Shown: in pieces, positions 1-8,139 of the stretch | Layout of the letters: each line of letters starts with the position of its first letter | How positions within the stretch are numbered: the first letter of the stretch is position 1 | The notes under the pieces: generated by a model | What the model was told of the DNA's origin: nothing | Seen by the model: the letters and a program-made list of their open reading frames with translations, nothing else | Database searches by the model: none | Position numbers and translations under genes: made by a program | Source: Sphaerotilus sp. | Lineage (GTDB): Bacteria; Pseudomonadota; Gammaproteobacteria; Burkholderiales; Burkholderiaceae_C | Direction of reading: 5' to 3' | DNA: 64,000 nucleotides | NCBI GenBank assembly: GCA_013299055.1 | Contig: JAAFKB010000004.1 | Coordinates: 1-64,000, forward strand

Positions 1-1629
1 GACGAGCTGAAGAACTTCGCGACCTACAAGGCCAAGGTCGATCCGGAAGGCCGCTTCAACAAGGGCAAGCTGCTGCGCCAGAAGGACCGCCTCACGGACC
101 TCGGCGCCGACACCCGGTTGGGCGACCTGAGCGACGCCTACACGCCGAGCTTCGGGCTGATGACGCACGAGTCGCTGATCATGCAGCAGAGCGACATCGG
201 CGACATCGCCGCGTCGATCAAGGACTGCCTGCGCTGCGGCAAGTGCAAGCCGGTGTGCGCCACGCATGTGCCGCGGGCAAATCTGCTCTATTCGCCGCGC
301 AACAAGATCCTGGCCACGTCGCTGCTGATCGAGGCGTTTCTCTATGAAGAGCAGACGCGCCGCGGCATCAGCCTGAAGCACTGGGAGGAGTTCGAAGACG
401 TGGCCGACCACTGCACGGTCTGCCACAAGTGCCTCTCGCCCTGCCCGGTGAAGATCGACTTCGGCGACGTGTCGATGAACATGCGCAACCTGCTGCGCAA
501 GATGGGCCAGAAGAGCTTCCGCCCGGGCAACGCCGCGGCGATGCTGATGCTCAACGCCACCAACCCCGAGACGATCAAGCTCGCCCGCGGTGCGCTGGTC
601 GGCGTGGGGATGAAGGCGCAGCGGTTCGCCCACGACCTGCTGAAGTCGGTGGCCAAGAAGCAGACGTCGGCGCCGCCGTCCTCGGTCGGTACTGCGCCGA
701 TCAAGGAACAGGTGATCCACTTCATCAACAAGAAGCTGCCGGGCGGCCTGCCGAAGAAGACGGCGCGCGCGCTGCTGGACATCGAGGACAAGGACTACGT
801 CCCGATCATCCGCAACCCGAAGGCGACGACGGCCGAGACCGAGGCGGTGTTCTATTTCCCGGGCTGCGGCTCGGAGCGGCTGTTCTCGCAGGTCGGCTTG
901 GCGACGCAGGCGATGCTCTGGCACGCGGGAGTGCAGACGGTGCTGCCGCCGGGTTACCTCTGCTGCGGCTATCCCCAGCGCGGCTCGGGCCAGTTCGACA
1001 AGGCCGAGAAGATCATCACCGACAACCGGGTGCTGTTCCACCGGGTCGCCAACACGCTGAACTACCTCGACATCAAGACGGTGGTGGTCTCGTGCGGCAC
1101 CTGCTACGACCAGCTCCAGGGCTACGAGTTCGACAAGATCTTCCCGGGCTGCCGGATCATCGACATCCACGAGTACCTGCTGGAAAAGGGCATCACGCTG
1201 CAAGGGCAGGGCGGTTTCCTCTACCACGACCCCTGCCACACGCCGATGAAGCTGCAGGAGCCGATGAAGACGGTCAAGGCGCTGCTGGGCGACAACGTCA
1301 TCGAGAGCAAGCGTTGCTGCGGCGAGTCCGGGACGCTGGGCGTGTCGCGGCCGGACATCTCGACCCAGATCCGCTTCCGCAAGGAAGAGGAGATCCTGAA
1401 GGGCGAGGCGCAGCTGCGGGCGGCTGGTCACCAGGGCGACGTGAAGATCCTGACTTCCTGCCCGAGCTGCCTGCAGGGCCTGTCGCGCTACGGCGATGAC
1501 CTGCAGAACGGTCTGCTGGAGGCGGACTACATCGTCGTGGAGATGGCCCGCCAGATCCTTGGCGAGCAGTGGATGCCCGACTACGTGCAGCGTGCCAACG
1601 CAGGGGGCATCGAGCGGGTGCTGGTCTGA
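1..1629 (+). CDS. FAD/Fe-S oxidoreductase, C-terminal part (5' end outside window)
   Basis: The frame is open from base 1, so this is the C-terminal ~542 residues of a longer protein. It carries two ferredoxin-like cysteine clusters (CLRCGKCKPVC and CTVCHKCLSPC), then two CCG-type repeats with FPGCGSER, LCCGYPQRG, SCGTCYDQL, HDPCHTP, RCCGESGTLG and TSCPSC. These are the features of GlpC/GlcF/heterodisulfide-reductase-like electron-transfer domains. In betaproteobacteria a protein of about 1300 residues with an N-terminal FAD-linked oxidase (GlcD-like, DUF3683) half sits just upstream of a DUF971 gene and ubiE, and the neighbours here match. The FAD half is not visible. The substrate is unknown; a 2-hydroxy-acid dehydrogenase-type role is inference. 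Confidence 0.85.
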   Translation, partial: DELKNFATYKAKVDPEGRFNKGKLLRQKDRLTDLGADTRLGDLSDAYTPSFGLMTHESLIMQQSDIGDIAASIKDCLRCGKCKPVCATHVPRANLLYSPRNKILATSLLIEAFLYEEQTRRGISLKHWEEFEDVADHCTVCHKCLSPCPVKIDFGDVSMNMRNLLRKMGQKSFRPGNAAAMLMLNATNPETIKLARGALVGVGMKAQRFAHDLLKSVAKKQTSAPPSSVGTAPIKEQVIHFINKKLPGGLPKKTARALLDIEDKDYVPIIRNPKATTAETEAVFYFPGCGSERLFSQVGLATQAMLWHAGVQTVLPPGYLCCGYPQRGSGQFDKAEKIITDNRVLFHRVANTLNYLDIKTVVVSCGTCYDQLQGYEFDKIFPGCRIIDIHEYLLEKGITLQGQGGFLYHDPCHTPMKLQEPMKTVKALLGDNVIESKRCCGESGTLGVSRPDISTQIRFRKEEEILKGEAQLRAAGHQGDVKILTSCPSCLQGLSRYGDDLQNGLLEADYIVVEMARQILGEQWMPDYVQRANAGGIERVLV

Positions 1630-1824
1630 TCGGCCGCTGCACGCAAGTTCCTGTCACCAGGTGTCGGCCGGTGTATCTGTTCATGAAAAAGAACGGGACG
1701 CAACGGTCGATACCGTCATAATTTCACACAAGTTTACGGACTCTTCACGGTTCACCACGGTATGGCGCCGCAATGCGCTGTCCTTGGCGATGCTGAGCGC
1801 CCGTTTCAGTCAAGGATCGTTCCT

Positions 1825-2232
1825 ATGTCGCGCCCTTCCATCCCTCAGCCGACTGCGCTGACCCTGCACCAGCAGTCCCGTGTGCTGGAAATCGGTTTCA
1901 GCGACGGCGCCGTGTTTCGGCTGCCCTATGAGCTGTTGCGTGTGTACTCGCCGTCGGCTGAAGTGCGCGGCCACGGCCCTGGTCAGGAAGTGCTGCAGAC
2001 GGGCAAGCGCCTGGTCGAGATCACCGACATCGAGCCGGTGGGCCACTACGCTGTGCAGCCTTCCTTCAGCGATGGGCACAACACTGGCCTGTACACCTGG
2101 GAAATGCTCTACGACCTGGGGGCCAACCAGGACGCCTGCTGGCAGGACTACCTCGCGCGCGTCAGCGCCGCCGGGGTGGACCGCGACGCGCCGATGCCGC
2201 AGGCTGCGGGTAGCGCCTGCGCCAGCCACTGA
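1825..2232 (+). CDS. DUF971 (gamma-butyrobetaine hydroxylase-like N-terminal) family protein
   Basis: A 135-residue protein. It opens with a short beta-rich segment ([17 protein letters not shown]), then [19 protein letters not shown], and later [19 protein letters not shown] and the [10 protein letters not shown] segment, the pattern of the DUF971 family. That fold is shared with the N-terminal domain of gamma-butyrobetaine hydroxylase, and standalone members are thought to act in Fe-S or electron-transfer biology. The ATG at 1825 was chosen because AAGGAT lies upstream and family members start close to this motif; the frame extends further upstream without a better start. It lies 13 bp before ubiE and is probably cotranscribed. 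Its exact role is unknown. Confidence 0.85.
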   Translation: MSRPSIPQPTALTLHQQSRVLEIGFSDGAVFRLPYELLRVYSPSAEVRGHGPGQEVLQTGKRLVEITDIEPVGHYAVQPSFSDGHNTGLYTWEMLYDLGANQDACWQDYLARVSAAGVDRDAPMPQAAGSACASH

Positions 2233-2245
2233 GTGCGGGCTGGCC

Positions 2246-2977
2246 ATGCGCGATACCCATTTCGGTTTCAAGACTGTCGAGGAAGGCCAGAAAGCCAGGC
2301 TGGTGCGTGGCGTGTTCGACTCGGTCGCGTCGCGCTACGACGTGATGAACGACCTCATGTCGATGGGGCTGCACCGCGTCTGGAAGGCGTACACGCTGGC
2401 GGTGTCCGGTGTCCGCGAAGGCCACCAGGTGCTCGACATCGCCGGTGGCACTGGCGACCTCAGCCGCGCCTTCGCCCGCAAGGTCGGCGCGACGGGCAAC
2501 GTGGTCCACACCGACATCAATGAGGCCATGCTCCACACCGGACGTGACCGGTTGGTGGACGAGGGGCTGGTGCTGCCGACGGTGATCTGCGACGCCGAGA
2601 AGCTGCCCTTCTCGTCCGAGCGTTTCGACATCGTCAGCGTCGCCTTCGGCCTGCGCAACATGACGCACAAGGACGTGGCGCTGGCGGAGATGTGCCGCGT
2701 GCTCAAGCCGGGTGGCAAGCTGCTGGTGCTGGAGTTCTCGCAGGTCGCCCAGCCGCTGCGCAAGCCCTACGACTGGTATTCCTTCCATGTGCTGCCTCGT
2801 CTGGGTCAACTCGTGACAGGAAATGCCGATAGCTACCGGTATCTGGCTGAGTCGATCCGCATGCACCCGCCGCAGGCCGAACTCAAGACGATGATGAAAA
2901 CTGCGGGTTTCGGCCATGTCGATGTCCATAACCTGACTGCCGGTGTCGTTGCCTTGCATGTTGGCCTGAAGTGCTAA
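2246..2977 (+). CDS. ubiE: Demethylmenaquinone/2-methoxy-6-polyprenyl-1,4-benzoquinol methyltransferase
   Basis: A 243-residue class I SAM methyltransferase for the C-methylation step of ubiquinone (and menaquinone) biosynthesis. The N-terminal [20 protein letters not shown] and [16 protein letters not shown] segments are signature UbiE sequence. The SAM-binding motif LDIAGGTGD is near residues 63-71, followed by the VAFGLRNM and [13 protein letters not shown] motifs. The length matches the family. The start ATG begins the conserved N terminus. The usual downstream ubiJ/ubiB neighbours are absent; an exopolysaccharide locus follows instead. Confidence 0.97.
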   Translation: MRDTHFGFKTVEEGQKARLVRGVFDSVASRYDVMNDLMSMGLHRVWKAYTLAVSGVREGHQVLDIAGGTGDLSRAFARKVGATGNVVHTDINEAMLHTGRDRLVDEGLVLPTVICDAEKLPFSSERFDIVSVAFGLRNMTHKDVALAEMCRVLKPGGKLLVLEFSQVAQPLRKPYDWYSFHVLPRLGQLVTGNADSYRYLAESIRMHPPQAELKTMMKTAGFGHVDVHNLTAGVVALHVGLKC

Positions 2978-3079
2978 TTGTGATAGATCGACGACCAGGT
3001 CGAGGATATTTTTTTCATCTTTGTTTTCGGTATTGCTATATATCGCATCTTCGGCAGGAGCTGCCAGAATCCAGTGTCG

Positions 3080-3099
3080 TTGCCTGTGAGGCAATTTAT
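3080..3099 (+). terminator. Possible weak terminator after ubiE
   Basis: TTGCCT and AGGCAA form a perfect 6-bp stem around a GTG loop, followed by TTTATT. The stem is short and only half G/C, so this is tentative. It lies about 100 bp after ubiE. Confidence 0.3.
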
Positions 3100-3164
3100 T
3101 AAAGAGTTGGTGTCAGCCTTCACTTGACCGTTATTACGTCACACAACTGTGGTGAGATGGCCCC

Positions 3165-3200
3165 TGATCAAGGGATCGACGACTGTGCTGGTCTTGATCA
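3165..3200. promoter_or_regulatory. 8-bp inverted repeat, possible operator
   Basis: TGATCAAG at 3165-3172 is repeated as its exact complement CTTGATCA at 3193-3200, separated by 20 bp, with CCCC flanking both outer ends. It sits about 100 bp upstream of the first exopolysaccharide gene. Binding by a regulator is inference. Confidence 0.3.
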
Positions 3201-3300
3201 CCCCTTTCTTGGGGCGAGAATCGCGCAGTCGACCCAAGCGGTTCGTGACGCGAAAGACGTGTGAGGCGGTGTCTCGCCTGTTTGCCTAGGGGGCCAGAGG

Positions 3301-4710
3301 ATGTTCAGAGTTTTTCAGCACCGTACGTCGGGAACGCACTTCGTGGAGTTGTTCGCGGATGGAGTGCTTTGTTTTGTTGCGGCGCTGCTGTCGGCGGCCA
3401 CCTTGGCCCATCCAGTGCCGGGAGTGAGTCCATTGCTGCAGGTGATCAGCCCGGCGGTGCTGCTGTCGGCGCTGTCCTTCGCCTTGGTGATGGCGCTGCT
3501 GTACTCGTTTGTCGGATTGTACCGGCACCGCAATCTGGGCTTGTTCCCGATGTTCCTGCGCATCGGTTTTGCGTTCGTGGTGGGTGGCTATATTACCTAC
3601 CTGACGATCAAATATATCCGCTATGACGGCTATGCCAGTAGTTTGGTGGGCTATGCACTGGTGTACCTGATGGGGGGACTCATGATTTATCGAGGCTCCG
3701 CGTGGGGCATTCGGCATCTCGTGGGAATCCGCCGTGTGATGATTGTCGGCACAGGCCCGGATGCGCACCAGGTCTACACTGACTTGCGGGCTGGCGGGCA
3801 TTGGGCAGGGTATGACGTGGTGGGTTTCTTCCCGACGGCTGAACAAACTGACCCGGTGGCGTTGCGGGGTGCTGCGCACATTTTCGATGCCCGTTTGCGC
3901 ATGGTCGATCTGGTGCGAGAGCACAAGATCAGCGAAATCATTGTCGCGGTTCGCGAGCAGCGCGGCGGTGGCGTGCCGATGGAGCAATTGCTGGAATGCC
4001 GCATTGGTGGCGTGCCCATCATGGACCTGGCGTATTTCTACGAGCGCACCAAGGCCGAGGTACCGGTTGACAGCCTCAAGGCCAGCTGGCTCGTCTACGG
4101 CGACGGCTTCGTGCAGGGACGGGCGCGTGAGTTCACCAAGCGCGTGTTCGACATTGTCAGCTCCTCGCTGCTGCTGCTGCTGGGCGCGCCCATCATGGTG
4201 CTGACCGCACTCGCCATCCGGCTGGACAGTGCAGGCCCCATTCTCTACCGCCAGGAGCGTGTCGGGCTGGGCGGGCAGGGCTTCATGTGCATCAAGTTCC
4301 GCAGCATGCGCACCGATGCCGAGAAGGATGGTGTGGCGCGCTGGGCGTCCAAGAATGATTCGCGCATCACCCGTGTCGGTGCCTTCATCCGCAAGACCCG
4401 CATCGACGAGCTGCCCCAGCTCTTCAGTGTGCTCAAGGGCGAGATGAGCATGGTGGGGCCACGTCCGGAGCGCCCGTCGTTCGTCGCCCAGCTGCGCGAA
4501 CAGATTCCGTTCTACGACCTGCGCCACACCGTCAAGCCCGGTCTGACCGGCTGGGCACAGGTGCGCTACGCCTACGGGGCATCACTGGAAGATGCCCGCA
4601 AAAAACACCAGTTCGACCTGTATTACGTCAAGAACAACTCGCTGCTGCTGGATTTGCAGGTGCTGATCGAAACCGTCAGCGTGGTGCTGTTCCGGGAAGG
4701 CGCGCATTGA
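3301..4710 (+). CDS. Undecaprenyl-phosphate sugar phosphotransferase, PEP-CTERM/XrtA system type (EpsB-like)
   Basis: A 469-residue polyprenyl glycosylphosphotransferase that would place the first sugar-phosphate of an exopolysaccharide repeat on undecaprenyl phosphate at the inner membrane. The N-terminal half has several hydrophobic membrane segments, then a nucleotide-binding-like region (RRVMIVGTGPDAHQVYTDLR). The C-terminal catalytic domain starts near residue 280 with KRVFDIVSSS and contains KFRSMRTDAE, RIDELPQLFSVLKGEMSMVG, PRPERP and KPGLTGWAQV. The overall plan resembles the sugar transferases of XrtA/PEP-CTERM loci, which agrees with the genes that follow. G-rich sequence at 3289-3293 could serve as ribosome binding site. 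Confidence 0.93.
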   Translation: MFRVFQHRTSGTHFVELFADGVLCFVAALLSAATLAHPVPGVSPLLQVISPAVLLSALSFALVMALLYSFVGLYRHRNLGLFPMFLRIGFAFVVGGYITYLTIKYIRYDGYASSLVGYALVYLMGGLMIYRGSAWGIRHLVGIRRVMIVGTGPDAHQVYTDLRAGGHWAGYDVVGFFPTAEQTDPVALRGAAHIFDARLRMVDLVREHKISEIIVAVREQRGGGVPMEQLLECRIGGVPIMDLAYFYERTKAEVPVDSLKASWLVYGDGFVQGRAREFTKRVFDIVSSSLLLLLGAPIMVLTALAIRLDSAGPILYRQERVGLGGQGFMCIKFRSMRTDAEKDGVARWASKNDSRITRVGAFIRKTRIDELPQLFSVLKGEMSMVGPRPERPSFVAQLREQIPFYDLRHTVKPGLTGWAQVRYAYGASLEDARKKHQFDLYYVKNNSLLLDLQVLIETVSVVLFREGAH

Positions 4711-4829
4711 GCGTGCAGTGTGCTGTAATTTGTAAGGGTTGACCGCCGTCCCGCGGTACCATTCGGGACTATTGTTGTTGCGTGTCACGCTGGATGGCGT
4801 GCGCCGGCAGACCAAACAGAGGAATTCGC

Positions 4830-5471
4830 ATGAGGATCGAAATGAGCCGTTTCTCGCGGGCAGCGGCCCTGGCCTTGGCGTGTGTCACCGGTGCGGTGGC
4901 GCTGTCGGGGTGTGGTTTGATGCGCAGCACGGCCTACCCGCCGGCGCCACGGACCGCCCAGACGCTCGACCACCGCTACAAGATCGGCCCTCTCGATACC
5001 TTGAACGTCGTGGTGTGGCGCAATGCGGAGCTGTCCTCGGCCGTGACCGTGCGTCCGGACGGGCGCATCTCGACGCCGCTGGTCGATGACGTCCTCGCCG
5101 CAGGCAAGAACCCCGCGGACCTGGCGCGCGAGATCGAGACACTGCTGGCGCGCGTGATCCGCGATCCGGTGGTCACCGTGGTGGTGTCTTCCTTCCAGGG
5201 TGTCTACACGGAGCAGATCCGCATCGTCGGCGAAGCCACCAAGCCCCAGAGCGTGGCCTTCCGGCAGAACATGACGCTGCTGGACGTGATGATCCAGGCG
5301 GGCGGTCTCACCGACTTCGCTGATGGCAACGCGGCCGTGCTCGTGCGCGGTGCCGAAGCCGGCAAGCAGTACAGCGTGCGCCTGAAGGATCTGCTCAAGC
5401 GCGGTGACATCTCGGCCAACGTCGACGTCAAGCCTGGCGACATCATCATCGTCCCGCAAAGCTGGTTCTGA
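4830..5471 (+). CDS. Exopolysaccharide export lipoprotein (Wza/OPX family, XrtA-associated)
   Basis: A 213-residue polysaccharide export protein. A signal peptide ends in the lipobox LSGC (near residues 25-28), so the protein is a lipoprotein of the outer membrane or periplasm. It then has a Poly_export domain (YKIGPLDTLNVVVWRN, VRPDGRISTPLVDDVLAAG) followed by a SLBB-like segment (IRIVGEATKPQSV, MTLLDVMIQAGG) and ends in VKPGDIIIVPQSWF, typical of the short XrtA-locus type. The ATG at 4830 is preceded by AGAGGA. It is the second gene of the exopolysaccharide operon and probably forms the export channel with the chain-length protein downstream. Confidence 0.93.
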   Translation: MRIEMSRFSRAAALALACVTGAVALSGCGLMRSTAYPPAPRTAQTLDHRYKIGPLDTLNVVVWRNAELSSAVTVRPDGRISTPLVDDVLAAGKNPADLAREIETLLARVIRDPVVTVVVSSFQGVYTEQIRIVGEATKPQSVAFRQNMTLLDVMIQAGGLTDFADGNAAVLVRGAEAGKQYSVRLKDLLKRGDISANVDVKPGDIIIVPQSWF

Positions 5472-5552
5472 CTTTTTTCCTCTGATACGCCGCTGTCCGG
5501 TCGCTCAGAGCCGGCCAGCCTTGACACCAAGCATGACAGGTAGACGGCCGGT

Positions 5553-7100
5553 ATGAACGAATTCACCCGACAGGCTGCGATTTTGGCCGGCAGCGTCTGG
5601 CAGCATCGCTGGCTGGCAGTGGCAGTGGCCTGGATCATCGCCCTCGTGGGCGCGCTGGTCGTGTGGGTCGTTCCGGAACGGCACGAGGCGCGCGCACGCG
5701 TCTATGTCGACACCCAGACCGTGCTGCGTCCCATGATGGTCGGTCTGGCCTTCCAGCCGGACATCGACCAGCAGGTGCGCATGCTCGGGCGCACGCTGAT
5801 CTCCCGGCCCAACGTCGAGCGTCTGGTGAACAACCCAGCCATCGGGCTGGAAAAGATGGAGCCTGGCCAGGCCGACGCGCAGATCGAGTCGCTCATGAAG
5901 TCGATCAAGGTCGAGCTGACGGGAGGCAACAACCTCTACGCCATCAGCTACCGCGACCAGGATCCGATCCGTGCGCGCAAGCTGGTCGAGGTGCTGGTGG
6001 GCATGTTCATGGAGTCCGGGCTGGACACCAAGCGCAAGGACTCCGCCGAGGCCAGCCGCTTCATCGACGAGCAGATCCAGCAGTACGAAGGCAAGCTGAC
6101 CGAGGCCGAGAACCGCCTGAAGGACTTCAAGCTCAAGAACATGAGCGTGGCGGCCACGACCAACCAGGATTTCTTCGCCCGCATCCAGGTGCTGACGGAC
6201 GACGTCAACCGCCTGCGGGTGCAGCTCGGCGCCGCCGAGCAGTCGCGTGACGCCACGCGCCGCGAGCTGGCCAACGAGGAGCCCAACCTGCCGGTGGCCG
6301 CCGCGTCGGCCGTGTCGCTGACACCGGACCTCGACAGCCGCATCGAGACCCAGAAGCGCCAGCTCGACGAGATGCTGCGCCGCTTCACGGAAGAGCATCC
6401 GGACGTGCTCACGACGCGCCGCATCGTCAGCCAGCTGGAAGACCAGCGCCGCCGCGAACTCGACGCGCTCAAGAGCACCAACACCGCAGTGCGCCGCGCT
6501 GCTGCGGCCACCAATCCCGTGTTCCAGCGCCTGCGCCTGAACCTGGCCGAGGCCGAGGCGAACGTGGCGTCGCTGCGTTCGCAGCTGGGCACGCAGCAGA
6601 CTCGCCTGGAAGAGATCCGCGCCCAGTCGAACAAGGTGCCGCAGGCCGAAGCGGAGCTGGTCCAGCTCAACCGCGACTACGAGATCATGCGCCGCAACTA
6701 CGACCAGCTGGTGCAGCGCCGCGAGGCCGCTTCGCTGGGCGTGAAGATCGACCAGACCTCGTCGATGGCCGACTTCCGCCTGATCGAGCCGCCGCGGGTG
6801 CTGCCGGCGCCAGTGTTCCCCAGCCGCATCCAGCTGGCCCTTGGCGTGATGCTGCTGGCCGTGGCCTCCGGCATCGCCGCTGCCTATGCCCAGACGCTGC
6901 TGAACCCGGTGTTCTCCAGCGAGCGCGAGCTGCGCGAGTTCACCAAGCGTCCGGTGCTGGGCAGCCTGCTGAAGGTGGAAGATCCGCGGGACCGTGATCT
7001 GGATCGCCAGGACCGGCTCAAGCTCGCGGGCGTGATGGGTCTGTTCGTTCTCGCGAATGTGGGATGGGTGGCCTGGATCTCCTTGCGTTCTGCCGTTTAA
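5553..7100 (+). CDS. Polysaccharide chain-length determinant (Wzz/GumC-like, XrtA-associated)
   Basis: A 515-residue inner-membrane polysaccharide co-polymerase. A transmembrane segment lies near residues 20-40 (AVAVAWIIALVGALVVWVV). It is followed by the Wzz domain, a long periplasmic coiled-coil region rich in Q/E/R, and a second transmembrane segment near residues 425-445; a further hydrophobic stretch lies at the C-terminal end. It lacks the fused kinase domain of proteobacterial Wzc; a separate tyrosine kinase gene follows, as in XrtA loci. Expected role: controlling exopolysaccharide chain length and working with the kinase and the export lipoprotein. Confidence 0.93.
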   Translation: MNEFTRQAAILAGSVWQHRWLAVAVAWIIALVGALVVWVVPERHEARARVYVDTQTVLRPMMVGLAFQPDIDQQVRMLGRTLISRPNVERLVNNPAIGLEKMEPGQADAQIESLMKSIKVELTGGNNLYAISYRDQDPIRARKLVEVLVGMFMESGLDTKRKDSAEASRFIDEQIQQYEGKLTEAENRLKDFKLKNMSVAATTNQDFFARIQVLTDDVNRLRVQLGAAEQSRDATRRELANEEPNLPVAAASAVSLTPDLDSRIETQKRQLDEMLRRFTEEHPDVLTTRRIVSQLEDQRRRELDALKSTNTAVRRAAAATNPVFQRLRLNLAEAEANVASLRSQLGTQQTRLEEIRAQSNKVPQAEAELVQLNRDYEIMRRNYDQLVQRREAASLGVKIDQTSSMADFRLIEPPRVLPAPVFPSRIQLALGVMLLAVASGIAAAYAQTLLNPVFSSERELREFTKRPVLGSLLKVEDPRDRDLDRQDRLKLAGVMGLFVLANVGWVAWISLRSAV

Positions 7101-7137
7101 GCCACAGCCACAGCCAGATTAGGAAACAGGTGCCCTG

Positions 7138-8139
7138 ATGAACACCATCGAGCAGGCCGCCAAGCGGCTGGCAGAACTCAAACGTGCCGGTTTCGAGGTT
7201 CCGGCGCCCGATATGCCGGGGCATGCCGCGACACCAGTCCCGTCCCCGGCTCCTGCCCCGGCTGCGCCAGTGGTCGCTGCGGTGCCGGTGGCGGTCCCCG
7301 CCGAACCGGTGCCCGCGCCTGTCGCGGTCGAGCCGGTCGCCATTCGCCCGGTCACGTCGGCGGTGTCGGTCGCCCGCACGGCGGCGGTCGAGACGCTGCC
7401 CTCTTCGGGTCGGCGCTCGCGCGAGGTGGCGCTGGACCTGCCGCGGCTGGAGCGCGAGGGCTACCTCGTGCCAGCCCAGGCCCGCTCCCAGCTGGCCGAG
7501 CAGATGCGCATCATCAAGCGTCCGCTGCTGGCCAACGCCCGCGGCGAGTCCGCTCAGGCCATCAGCCGGCCCAACCTGATCCAGGTGGTCAGCGCCATGC
7601 CGGGTGAAGGCAAGACCTTCTTTGCCATCAACCTGGCGATGAGCCTGGCGATGGAGGTGGACCTCTCGGTGCTGCTGGTGGATGCCGATGTGCTGCGACC
7701 GTCGGTGCTGGCGCGCTGCGGCATCGAGCCGGCGCGCGGGCTGATGGACGTGCTGCAGTCGCCCACCATCGAGCTGCACGACGTGATGCTGCGCACCAAC
7801 GTGCCCAAGCTCAGCATCCTGCCGGCCGGCACTGCCAACGCGCAGTCCACCGAGCTGCTCGCCAGCGGTGCCATGGAATCGCTGCTGGATGAGCTGGCCT
7901 CCAAGTTCTCGGACCGCATCGTCGTCTTCGATGCCCCGCCACTGATCCCGACCACCGAGTCCCGTGTGCTGGCCACGCGGGTCGGGCAGGTGGTCATGGT
8001 GGTCGAGGCAGGCAAGACGACCCACGCCCAGGTGTCGCAAGCCTATGCCGCCGTGGAGCAGTGTCCGGTCGTGCTGTCCGTGCTCAACCGTGCGCGTGGC
8101 AAATCTGGCGAGGCTTATGGCTATTACTACGCCACGTGA
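7138..8139 (+). CDS. Tyrosine autokinase, BY-kinase family (XrtA-associated)
   Basis: A 333-residue cytoplasmic bacterial tyrosine kinase. The N-terminal third is Pro/Ala/Val-rich linker (residues ~20-80). The kinase core has Walker A SAMPGEGKT (near 152-160), Walker A' VLLVDADVLRPS, and Walker B VVFDAPPL. The C terminus ends in a tyrosine cluster (AYGYYYAT) that would be the autophosphorylation site. It matches the tyrosine autokinase normally encoded after the chain-length protein in PEP-CTERM loci and should regulate polymer assembly through phosphorylation cycles. Confidence 0.93.
   Translation: MNTIEQAAKRLAELKRAGFEVPAPDMPGHAATPVPSPAPAPAAPVVAAVPVAVPAEPVPAPVAVEPVAIRPVTSAVSVARTAAVETLPSSGRRSREVALDLPRLEREGYLVPAQARSQLAEQMRIIKRPLLANARGESAQAISRPNLIQVVSAMPGEGKTFFAINLAMSLAMEVDLSVLLVDADVLRPSVLARCGIEPARGLMDVLQSPTIELHDVMLRTNVPKLSILPAGTANAQSTELLASGAMESLLDELASKFSDRIVVFDAPPLIPTTESRVLATRVGQVVMVVEAGKTTHAQVSQAYAAVEQCPVVLSVLNRARGKSGEAYGYYYAT

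Larger units (their letters stand above)
2978..3300 (+). promoter_or_regulatory. Intergenic region before the exopolysaccharide operon
   Basis: A 323-bp gene-free stretch, visibly richer in A/T at its start than the flanking genes (runs of T, TATATAT). It holds a short hairpin near 3080-3094 and a perfect 8-bp inverted repeat at 3165-3172/3193-3200. No convincing sigma-54 or sigma-70 promoter can be assigned by eye, but its position makes it the likely control region of the operon starting at 3301. Confidence 0.4.

Noticed and set aside
1703-1716. ACGGT-CGAT-ACCGT hairpin upstream of the DUF971 gene
   Set aside because: Short stem without a T run; too weak to call as terminator or operator.
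2978-3300. Sigma-54 promoter of the PrsR type before the exopolysaccharide operon
   Set aside because: No TGGCAC-N5-TTGC-like match was found by eye in the spacer.
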